From an uncultured Rhodospirillales bacterium (GTDB lineage: Bacteria > Pseudomonadota > Alphaproteobacteria > Acetobacterales > Acetobacteraceae): DNA of 34,375 nt. Shown one piece after another: positions 1-6,463 of this stretch (position 1 is the stretch's first letter; each line of letters opens with the position of its first letter). Where the stretch lies: positions 1 through 34,375 of the forward strand of contig CAIMSN010000072.1 of NCBI GenBank assembly GCA_903844135.1. Reading direction: 5' to 3'. A program made the translations under genes and the position numbers. A model generated the notes under the pieces. That model saw only the letters and a list, made by a program, of their open reading frames with translations. It did not search any database and was not told where the DNA came from.

Positions 1-2
1 CC

Positions 3-1091
3 GGCGCGATCCTGCTCGGCCAGCTCAACATGGACGAGTTCGCCTACGGGTTCTCGACCGAGAACGCGCATTACGGCGACACCTGCAATCCGCACGACCC
101 GTCGCTGATCGCCGGCGGATCGTCCGGCGGCTCGGCGGCCGTGGTGTCGGCCGGCTTCGTGCCGCTCACGCTCGGCTCCGACACCAACGGCTCGATCCGG
201 GTGCCGGCCTCGCTGTGCGGCGTGTTCGGCCTCAAGCCGACCTATGGCCGCCTGTCGCGCGCCGGCGCCTACCCGTTCGTCGCCAGCCTCGACCATGTCG
301 GGCCGTTCGCCCGCAGCGTGCGCGACCTGGCGCTGGCGTACGACCTGCTCCAGGGGCCGGACCCGCGCGATCCGGTGCTGTCGGACCGGCCGGCCGACCC
401 GGTCTCCGCGCGGCTCGATGCGCCGGGCGGCTCCCCGGTTGCCGGCTTGCGGGTCGGCGTCCTGCAGGGCTGGTTCCGGCAGGGCGCCTCGGCGCAGGCG
501 CTCGATGCGGTGCAGCGCATCGCCGACGCGCTGGGCGGCGCCGGGGCGCGGATCTCCTCCGCCACCCTGCCGGACGCGGAGGCCGCACGCTCCGCCGCGT
601 TCTGCCTCACCGGTGCCGAGGGCGGCGCGCTGCATCTGCCGGCGTTGCGCACCCGCGCCGCGCTGTACGACCCGGCGGTGCGGGACCGCTTGCTCGCCGG
701 CGCGATGATCCCGGCTTCGGTGACGATCCAGGCGCAGCGCGTGCGCGCGCATGTCCGGGCCCAGGCCGCGCTTCTGTTCGAGTCGTTCGATCTGCTGCTG
801 GCGCCGGCGACGCCGTATCCCGCTGTGCCGCGCGGCGCCGCGACCATCCTGCTCGACGGCGTTCCGGTCTCCGCTCGGGCCAATATGGGGCTCTACGCGC
901 AACCGATCAGCTTCATCGGCCTGCCGGTGCTGTGCGTGCCGGGCCAGGCCGAGACCGACGCGCTGCCGATCGGGGTGCAACTGATCGCCCGGCCCTGGGA
1001 CGAGGCGATGGCGTTCCGCGCCGCGTCCTGGCTGGAACAGAGCGGAGCCTCCCGCTTTAGGGCGCCGCCGTTGGCGGAGCATGGCGCATGA
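3..1091 (+). CDS. hpxY: AtzE/HpxY-family amidase (amidase signature family), 5' end outside window
   Basis: This is the C-terminal part of an amidase-signature hydrolase; the reading frame is already open at base 3, so the start and the catalytic Lys lie upstream of the window. The family's glycine/serine motif GGSSGGS is encoded at 114-134. The nucleophile motif DTNGSIR follows, with the Ser codon at 192-194. These supply the two serines of the Ser-cisSer-Lys triad. Amidases of this family cleave small amides such as carboxybiuret, allophanate or oxalurate-derived ureido compounds. I assign the AtzE/HpxY branch mainly because the next gene is hpxZ, overlapping by four bases (ATGA at 1088-1091), as in hpxXYZ-type oxalurate/purine nitrogen clusters. 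A small AtzG/HpxX subunit gene would be expected just upstream. The amidase family is certain; the exact substrate is not. Confidence 0.88.
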   Translation, partial: GAILLGQLNMDEFAYGFSTENAHYGDTCNPHDPSLIAGGSSGGSAAVVSAGFVPLTLGSDTNGSIRVPASLCGVFGLKPTYGRLSRAGAYPFVASLDHVGPFARSVRDLALAYDLLQGPDPRDPVLSDRPADPVSARLDAPGGSPVAGLRVGVLQGWFRQGASAQALDAVQRIADALGGAGARISSATLPDAEAARSAAFCLTGAEGGALHLPALRTRAALYDPAVRDRLLAGAMIPASVTIQAQRVRAHVRAQAALLFESFDLLLAPATPYPAVPRGAATILLDGVPVSARANMGLYAQPISFIGLPVLCVPGQAETDALPIGVQLIARPWDEAMAFRAASWLEQSGASRFRAPPLAEHGA

Positions 1092-1465
1092 TCGTCGACG
1101 ACCCGGCCGTGCTGGCCGAGCTCGGCGAGGCGCTGGACCGCTACGAGGCGGCGCTGATGGGCAACGACATCGCCACCCTCGACGCGCTGTTCTGGCAGGC
1201 GCCGCAGACCAGGCGGTTCGGCGTGGCGGAGAACCTCTACGGTTTCGCGGCGATCGCCGCCTACCGCCGTGCCCGGCCCGGCGGTGCGCCGCCGCGTACG
1301 GTGCTGCGTCGCGCGATCACCACGTTCGGGCAGGACTTCGCCAGTGCCGATCTCGAATTCGAGCCGATCGGGTCGGACAGGATCGGCCGGCAGACGCAAT
1401 GCTGGGTCAGGACCCCGGATGGCTGGCGGATCGTCTCGGCGCATGTCTCGATGATGGCGGGCTAA
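1088..1465 (+). CDS. hpxZ: HpxZ-like protein (DUF3225/AtzH-like, NTF2/SnoaL-type fold)
   Basis: A 125-residue protein resembling the HpxZ/AtzH (DUF3225) family. These small NTF2-fold proteins are encoded next to HpxY/AtzE-type amidases in clusters for oxalurate, s-triazine or related ureido-nitrogen breakdown. Recognisable family stretches are the early RYEAALMGND, the central FGVAENLYGF, RRAITTFGQDFASADLEF, and the late GRQTQCWVRTPDGWRIV leading to the terminal AHVSMM. The start codon overlaps the amidase stop, which indicates translational coupling in one operon. Its molecular role is not settled in the family; it has been viewed as an accessory or transamidase-like factor. The TAA stop at 1463-1465 overlaps the stop of the convergent gene on the other strand. 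Confidence 0.85.
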   Translation: MIVDDPAVLAELGEALDRYEAALMGNDIATLDALFWQAPQTRRFGVAENLYGFAAIAAYRRARPGGAPPRTVLRRAITTFGQDFASADLEFEPIGSDRIGRQTQCWVRTPDGWRIVSAHVSMMAG

Positions 1466-2733
1466 TCCGCCTTCTTTGTAAGCTGCATGGGGTTCAGCCC
1501 GGTGGGGATGATCGGGAACTCCATCCGCGTGCCGGGCGGCGCGCGCGCGAACAGGCGCGCCCGCGCCTGGAAGTCGGTGTGCGCCATGCGCAGGATCGGC
1601 CAGTCGTGCGGGATCGCCCAGAGCAGCACCGGCGCCAGCAGGGCCAGACCCGCGGTCCTCGCCCACCAGGCGCGGTCCGCCGCCAGCGTCACCAGCATCG
1701 CGATCCAGAGCATCACCGGGGTGGAAAAATAGCGGTTGCCCATCGGCATGTGGGTCATGATCTCCCAGCGCGGCTGGGTCAGCGAGACCTGCGGCGTCAG
1801 CAGGCAGGCGACCAGCATCGCGCCGACGAACAGTGCCGCCTGCCGCAGCACCGTCGGGCCGCGCCACAGCGCCGCTATCGCCACCATCACGCCGGCACCG
1901 GTCAGCAGCAGCGGCAGCACATTGTCGCGCCAGAGCGCCAGCGCCTGGATCGGGCCGGTGCTGCGCCAGCCGATCTCCGCGCCGAGGATCACCTGCGTGG
2001 CGAGCACCTGCGCCAGCATGCGCGGCCCGGCGCCCAGCGGCGCGGTCGAGCGTCCGCCCTGCGCGAGCGTCAGCATCACCACGAGCTGGATCAGGGCGGT
2101 CGCGAGCGCCACCGCCAGCCGCGCCCTGCTCGAGGCGCCCGGCTGCCGGACCGCCTGCCAGAGCGCCACTGGCGCCAGCATCAGCATGAACGGCCCGCTC
2201 AGGCCGGACAGCGACAGCACGACGAGGTCGAACGCCCAGCCCGGCCGGGAGACGGCCGGCCGGCCCAGCACGATCAGCAGCGACAGCAGCGCCAGGTTCC
2301 ACTGCGCGTTGGTCAGGTTGACGTAGAACTCGAGCGCGTTCGGCACCGCAAGATACAGCAGCGCCAGCGCCAGCCGCGCGGCGCGGGACGGGATCGCCGA
2401 CGCCATCCGCGTCGACACCAGGAACAGGGCCGGCAGCAACTGCACCCCGAACGCGGCCAGCGCGAAAAGGGTCGGCACGGCGGTGAGCGGCATGGGCTGC
2501 ACCGCCAGCCCGACCAGGCGTTGAAGCGTGTCGAGATAGCCCCCGGCCGGCATCAGCAGGCAGCCGAGACCGTGATTGTAGGCATCCGGATAGAACGACC
2601 AGCCCTCGTCGCCCCACAGCTCGGCCCGCAGTAGCGCCTCGGGCTTGCGCGAGAACAGCAGCAACGCGAACGGCAGCGCCAGGAGGGCGACCGGCAGCTT
2701 TTCGGTGCGCGGTGAAGAGGCTGGGTCGGTCAC
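1462..2733 (-). CDS. Polytopic membrane protein, possibly GT-C-type glycosyltransferase
   Basis: Encodes about 423 residues with roughly eight to ten hydrophobic segments, so an integral inner-membrane protein. After the first membrane segment there is a loop with the acidic sequence WGDEGWSFYPDAYNHG. GT-C glycosyltransferases often carry acidic catalytic residues in the first external loop, so a lipid-linked sugar transferase of the GtrC or mannosyltransferase type is possible. This is inference from topology only, and I do not recognise a specific family. I place the start at the GTG at 2733; a TTG at 2793 would add 20 polar residues and overlap the preceding gene. Neither start has a clear ribosome-binding site. 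It is probably co-transcribed with the membrane protein gene at 2765-3229. Its TAG stop overlaps the hpxZ stop from the opposite strand. Confidence 0.7.
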   Translation of the reverse strand: MTDPASSPRTEKLPVALLALPFALLLFSRKPEALLRAELWGDEGWSFYPDAYNHGLGCLLMPAGGYLDTLQRLVGLAVQPMPLTAVPTLFALAAFGVQLLPALFLVSTRMASAIPSRAARLALALLYLAVPNALEFYVNLTNAQWNLALLSLLIVLGRPAVSRPGWAFDLVVLSLSGLSGPFMLMLAPVALWQAVRQPGASSRARLAVALATALIQLVVMLTLAQGGRSTAPLGAGPRMLAQVLATQVILGAEIGWRSTGPIQALALWRDNVLPLLLTGAGVMVAIAALWRGPTVLRQAALFVGAMLVACLLTPQVSLTQPRWEIMTHMPMGNRYFSTPVMLWIAMLVTLAADRAWWARTAGLALLAPVLLWAIPHDWPILRMAHTDFQARARLFARAPPGTRMEFPIIPTGLNPMQLTKKAD

Positions 2734-2764
2734 GGACTCGCTCGGCCGGAGGACTGGACCTCGG

Positions 2765-3229
2765 CTATGCGGCGGGGCGGTCCTGGCGGTCAATCGCCGC
2801 CAGCAGGCCGGCCGCGACCAGGCCCGGCAGCAGCGCCAGCGCCACCACGGCGCCGCCGCAGACGGCGGCCCCGCTCCAGAGCAGCAGCACCCAGAGCCAG
2901 ACCGGCCGCGATGCCCGCACCAGCACGATCAGTGCCAGGCCGCCGAGGCACGGCACGGCTCGCACCAGCGCATGGAACGCCACCCCGAGCGGATCGACCA
3001 CCAGCGCCCGGTACGGCGGCAGCGCGCCGCCCGGGCCGGGGACGATCGATTGCCACCAGCGCGCCAGCGTTCCCAGCAGGACGAGCAGCCCCTGCGCGGT
3101 GCTGTCGAACAGCAGCATCAGCAGCACCAGCAGGAGGGGGAGCATCAGCAGCGCGATCGCGCACAGGCCGGAGCCGATCGCGACGGTCCTCAGGACCAGG
3201 TCTGTCCAGCGATGTCTCAGCGTGTGCAC
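2765..3229 (-). CDS. Small membrane protein of unknown function
   Basis: Predicted product of about 154 residues with a strongly hydrophobic segment near the N terminus (a leucine-rich run around residues 15-42) and two or three more in the C-terminal half. It is therefore an inner-membrane protein. No family is recognised. The frame stays open back into the tRNA-Cys gene, so an upstream GTG at 3265 is excluded as a start. The GTG at 3229, eight bases after the tRNA 3' end, is the first usable one, but it has no obvious Shine-Dalgarno sequence. The gene may be read from the tRNA promoter. Its stop lies just before the next membrane protein gene on the same strand, suggesting a two-gene unit. 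Confidence is moderate because the evidence is an open frame with membrane-like composition only. Confidence 0.55.
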   Translation of the reverse strand: MHTLRHRWTDLVLRTVAIGSGLCAIALLMLPLLLVLLMLLFDSTAQGLLVLLGTLARWWQSIVPGPGGALPPYRALVVDPLGVAFHALVRAVPCLGGLALIVLVRASRPVWLWVLLLWSGAAVCGGAVVALALLPGLVAAGLLAAIDRQDRPAA

Positions 3230-3237
3230 CAGGGAAT

Positions 3238-3311
3238 TGGAGGTCCGGGCGGGAATCGAACCCACATACGCGGATTTGCAGTCCGCTACATCACCACTCT
3301 GCCACCGGACC
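3238..3311 (-). tRNA. tRNA-Cys (anticodon GCA)
   Basis: Read on the minus strand, the sequence folds as a full cloverleaf. The 7-bp acceptor stem GGTCCGG/CCGGACC is formed by 3305-3311 with 3242-3248. The anticodon stem GCGGA/TCCGC encloses loop CTGCAAA, giving anticodon GCA (plus-strand bases 3277-3279). The T arm carries GGTTCGATTCC. Base 73 is U and the 3' CCA is encoded (plus-strand TGG at 3238-3240). The length of 74 bases and the anticodon arm match bacterial tRNA-Cys. This is the only tRNA seen in the window. Confidence 0.97.
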
Positions 3312-3327
3312 GAAGGGTGCGGCAGCG

Positions 3328-3356
3328 CGTATGACCCGAGGACCGGCCAAGGTCAA
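3328..3356 (-). promoter_or_regulatory. Candidate sigma-70 promoter of tRNA-Cys
   Basis: On the minus strand a TTGACC -35 element (3351-3356) is followed, after exactly 17 bases, by CATACG (3328-3333) as a -10 element. The predicted transcript start would lie a few bases ahead of the tRNA 5' end at 3311. The -35 is good and the -10 weak. Placement directly upstream of a stable RNA gene supports the call. Confidence 0.5.
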
Positions 3357-3451
3357 GTCTCCCGACGCGTCGCTTTGCAGCCTGCAGCCGGGACCCTATA
3401 ACCGCCGCTCGATCAGCCGATGCGGCAGCCTTTGTCCTTGCGTGGAGCACC

Positions 3452-4159
3452 ATGAGCCAACCTGCCAGCACCCTCGCTTCGGCACCGGGCCCGACCGACT
3501 ACGAGACGGCGCGCCTGCGCATGGTCGATACCCAGATCCGGCCGGTGCAGGTCAGCGATCTCAGGGTGCTCGAGGCGATGCGGCGGTTGCCGCGGGAGCG
3601 CTTCGTCGGCGCCGACCGGCAGGCGATCGCCTACATGGACCAGGACGTGCCGCTGTCCGGCGGCCGCGTGCTGACCGAGCCGCGGGTGATCGCCCGGCTG
3701 GTGCAGGCGCTGGTGCCGCATCGCGGCGAGCGTGCGCTGGTGGTCGGCGCCGGCACCGGCTACGCGGCCTGCCTGCTCGATGCGCTGCTGGTCGAGGTGG
3801 TGGCGCTGGAGCAGGACGAGGCGCTGGCCGCGCAGGGCCAGGCGCTGCTGGCCGAATTGGCGCCGAAGGTTTCCTACCGCGTCGGGCCGCTCGCCGAGGG
3901 CTGCGCCGATGCCGGGCCGTACGACATGATCCTGATCGATGGTGCGGTGCGGGCGATCCCGGATGCCCTTTCCGGGCAGCTCACCGCCGCCGGACGAATC
4001 GCCGGAGTGCTTGCGGTGCCGGGCAAGGTGGCGACTGCGTTCCTGGCCGACGCCGCGCCTGCCGGCGAGTCGGCCGCCGGCCTGCGGCCGCGGGCGCAGT
4101 TCGATTGTGCCACGCCGTTGCTGCCGGAGCTCGCTCCTGCGCCGGCGTTCCGGTTCTGA
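3452..4159 (+). CDS. Protein-L-isoaspartate O-methyltransferase-like protein
   Basis: A 235-residue SAM-dependent methyltransferase of the Pcm type. SAM-binding motif I is VVGAGTGY at residues 97-104, followed by an acidic strand end (VVALEQDEALA) and the MILIDGAV motif. The N-terminal RMVDTQIRP and the region around RERFV/AYMDQDVPLS are typical of the Pcm family. The canonical substrate/catalytic motif GQTIS-x-P is replaced by GRVLTEP at 71-77, so real isoaspartyl repair activity is uncertain. Homologues of this divergent kind commonly sit directly upstream of tolC in alphaproteobacteria. The ATG start has a GGAG element just upstream. The tolC gene follows after 97 bases and may be in the same transcription unit. 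The fold is certain; the substrate is not. Confidence 0.88.
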   Translation: MSQPASTLASAPGPTDYETARLRMVDTQIRPVQVSDLRVLEAMRRLPRERFVGADRQAIAYMDQDVPLSGGRVLTEPRVIARLVQALVPHRGERALVVGAGTGYAACLLDALLVEVVALEQDEALAAQGQALLAELAPKVSYRVGPLAEGCADAGPYDMILIDGAVRAIPDALSGQLTAAGRIAGVLAVPGKVATAFLADAAPAGESAAGLRPRAQFDCATPLLPELAPAPAFRF

Positions 4160-4256
4160 CCGGGCCGGACTGGAAGCTGCGCGGGGTTTCGTGGCAGTAA
4201 AGGCGGGATGCGGACGGTTGCGTCCGATGCCGGGCTTGTGACGGAGAAGATGCGCG

Positions 4257-5699
4257 ATGATGATCAGCCGAGGCATGGGCGCTGGCTTGCTTGCCCTGCT
4301 GTACAGCTCCACGGCGCTGGCGCAGAAATATGACGGCAGCGGGTCGCCGACCTTCGTTCCGCATACGCTCCAGGAGGCGCTGGCCAACGCCTACCTGACC
4401 AACCCGACCTTGCAGGCGGAGCGTGCCGCCTTGCGCGCCGTGGACGAGAACGTGCCGACCGCGCTGGCCGGCTGGCGTCCGACGGTCAGCGTGACGACGA
4501 GTGGGATCGTTCAGAGTGGTGCGACCACAAGTGGCGCTTTCGCAGGATCGAGTACACCGATTCCGGCGACGGCTTTGCACGGTCTGCGTGGCTACACGGT
4601 TGGCGTCACCGCGACCCAACCGCTCTATCAGGGCGGCAGGACGACCGGACAGACCCATCAGGCGGTGAATCGCGTTCTGGCCGAGCGCGCCAACCTGATC
4701 GCCACCGAGCAGCAGGTGTTCGCCAACGTGGTCAGCGCCTATGTCGGCGTGATCGAGGACCAGCAACTGCTCCAGCTCCAGATCAACAACGAGAAGGTGC
4801 TGGAGGAGCAGCTCCGGGCCACCAACGACCGGTTCCGCGTCGGCGAGATCACCCGCACCGACGTCGCCCAGGCGGAAGCGGCGCTGGCCAGCGCGCGGGC
4901 CTCGCGGCAGCAGGCGGAGGGAACCCTGCAGACCGCGCAGGCGACCTACACCCAGCAAGTCGGCGTGGCGCCGTCGCCAAATCTGATCCCGCCGCAGCCG
5001 CTGGCGCTGCCGGCGCACGACCAGGACAACATCGTGGCGATGGCGGTGTCGAACAATCCGAACGTCGTCAACGCTTTGTTCACCGAATCCAGCGATAAGG
5101 ATGCGGTGGATGTAGCGATGGCGACACTGATGCCGAAACTTGCTCTACAGGGCCAGTATGCGAACAGCGCCGATCAGGGGCTGCCGAACGAGCGCAGCTT
5201 CATCAGCGAAGGCCTCATCACGCTGACCGTCCCGCTCTACCAGGGCGGCTCCGAATACGCCGCCGTGCGCCAGGCCAAGCAGACCGCGCAGCAGGCGCGC
5301 CGCCAGGTCGACGTGCAGCGCCGCAGCGCCGCCCAGCTCGCCATCTCCAACTGGCAGAACCTGATCTCCTACAAGGCGTCGATCGACAGCAACCGCAGCG
5401 CGATCCAGGCCAACATCGTCGCCCTCGACGGCGTCGAGCGCCAGGCGATCGTCGGCACCAGCACCACCCTCGAAGTTCTGCAGCAGCAGCAGACCCTGCT
5501 CTCGTCGCAGGTCGCGCTGGTGCAGAGCCTGAGCAATCTGGTGCTGTCCTCCTACGGCGTCGCCGGCGCCATCGGCCGCCTGACCGCGCGCGACCTCAGC
5601 CTGAGCGTGCCGCTCTACGACGAGACCGCGTACTACAACGCGGTCAAGGATCGTCTCTGGGGCCTGAACGACTACGCCGTCTCGCAGCCCGGCCGCTGA
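4257..5699 (+). CDS. tolC: TolC-family outer-membrane efflux/type I secretion channel
   Basis: A 480-residue outer-membrane factor that would form the trimeric beta-barrel/alpha-helical tunnel for tripartite efflux pumps or type I secretion. It begins with a Sec signal peptide ending STALA just before QKYDG. It has the two-fold repeated architecture of the family: TLQEALANAYLTNPTLQAERAALR near the N terminus (split here as TLQEALANAY and NPTLQAERAALR), and matching strand motifs TQPLYQGG (first half) and VPLYQGG (second half). Long Gln/Ala-rich helices (AQAEAALASARASRQQAEG; QAKQTAQQARRQVDVQ) form the coiled coils. The ATG at 4257 has GGAG at 4243-4246. popZ starts two bases after the stop, so the genes are co-transcribed. 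No cognate inner-membrane pump is encoded in the window. Confidence 0.95.
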   Translation: MMISRGMGAGLLALLYSSTALAQKYDGSGSPTFVPHTLQEALANAYLTNPTLQAERAALRAVDENVPTALAGWRPTVSVTTSGIVQSGATTSGAFAGSSTPIPATALHGLRGYTVGVTATQPLYQGGRTTGQTHQAVNRVLAERANLIATEQQVFANVVSAYVGVIEDQQLLQLQINNEKVLEEQLRATNDRFRVGEITRTDVAQAEAALASARASRQQAEGTLQTAQATYTQQVGVAPSPNLIPPQPLALPAHDQDNIVAMAVSNNPNVVNALFTESSDKDAVDVAMATLMPKLALQGQYANSADQGLPNERSFISEGLITLTVPLYQGGSEYAAVRQAKQTAQQARRQVDVQRRSAAQLAISNWQNLISYKASIDSNRSAIQANIVALDGVERQAIVGTSTTLEVLQQQQTLLSSQVALVQSLSNLVLSSYGVAGAIGRLTARDLSLSVPLYDETAYYNAVKDRLWGLNDYAVSQPGR

Positions 5700-5701
5700 G
5701 C

Positions 5702-6385
5702 ATGAGCGGTCCGTCCTCCATCGGCGCGTCGCCAGGGCCGGATGTCGAAGACCAGGACGGGTCGATGGATTCGATCCTGGCCTCGATCCGCCGGATCATC
5801 ATGGAGGACGAGGCCGGGGTTTCCGCCGCCAGGGACCCGCATGCCCAGGAGGAGCAGGATGACGAGCTGCTGGTCCTGAAGCCGTCGATGATGGTCGAGC
5901 GTGCCGACAAGGGAGCCGAGACGATGGATCAGCATGCGCCGGTGACGCCGGCCCTCACCGCCGCCGAGCTCGCCGCCTCCTTGTTCGACCAGGAGCCGGA
6001 ACCGCCCGCGCCGGCGCCAGCTCATTCCGTGCCGACGCCAGCGGCGCCGTTGGCCATGCCTGCGGCGGCGCCGCCGCTGGCGCAGCCGCCGCGCCCGCAG
6101 ACGGCACCGTCCGCGACCGAGGACGCCCCGCTGCTGGCGCCGGACGCGAGGCGCGCCGCGACGCAGTCGCTGGCCACTCTGCAGGACGCGGTCCGTCCGC
6201 TCGCTGCGCCGGCTGCCACGCAGGACGCCGGTGTTCCGGTGCTCAGGTCCGGCGGTCCGTCGCTCGAGGACATGGTGCGCGACGAGCTGCGCGGTCAGCT
6301 CAAGCTCTGGCTCGACGCCAACCTGCCGGGCATGGTGGAGCGGCTGGTCCGCCAGGAAATCGAACGGCTGGCCCGCCCGGCCTGA
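5702..6385 (+). CDS. popZ: PopZ, polar organizing protein (DUF2497)
   Basis: A 227-residue protein with the three-part PopZ layout. A short N-terminal interaction helix MDSILASIRRIIMEDE lies at about 22-37. A long disordered Pro/Ala/acidic middle follows. The C-terminal oligomerisation helices contain SLEDMVRDELRGQLKLWL and the PGMVERLVRQEIERLAR tail at about 187-227. In Caulobacter PopZ forms a polar condensate that anchors ParB/parS and recruits cell-cycle regulators; in relatives it marks the growing or old pole. Here it lies between tolC and valS, its conserved location in alphaproteobacteria. The middle region is proline/alanine-rich, which fits the known length variability of this linker. 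The start is two bases after the tolC stop. Confidence 0.93.
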   Translation: MSGPSSIGASPGPDVEDQDGSMDSILASIRRIIMEDEAGVSAARDPHAQEEQDDELLVLKPSMMVERADKGAETMDQHAPVTPALTAAELAASLFDQEPEPPAPAPAHSVPTPAAPLAMPAAAPPLAQPPRPQTAPSATEDAPLLAPDARRAATQSLATLQDAVRPLAAPAATQDAGVPVLRSGGPSLEDMVRDELRGQLKLWLDANLPGMVERLVRQEIERLARPA

Positions 6386-6463
6386 ACCGGACCACCGCCG
6401 AGCGCGACAACCATGCGCGGCGGCGGCTTCCAGCGCCGGCTTCGAGCCTCTAGTTTCGCCGCC

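Noticed and set aside
4208-4232. Short inverted pair CGGACG-GTTG-CGTCCG ahead of tolC as a terminator or riboswitch
   Set aside because: Only six base pairs, no U-run and no other conserved structure. Such short pairs are common in GC-rich DNA.
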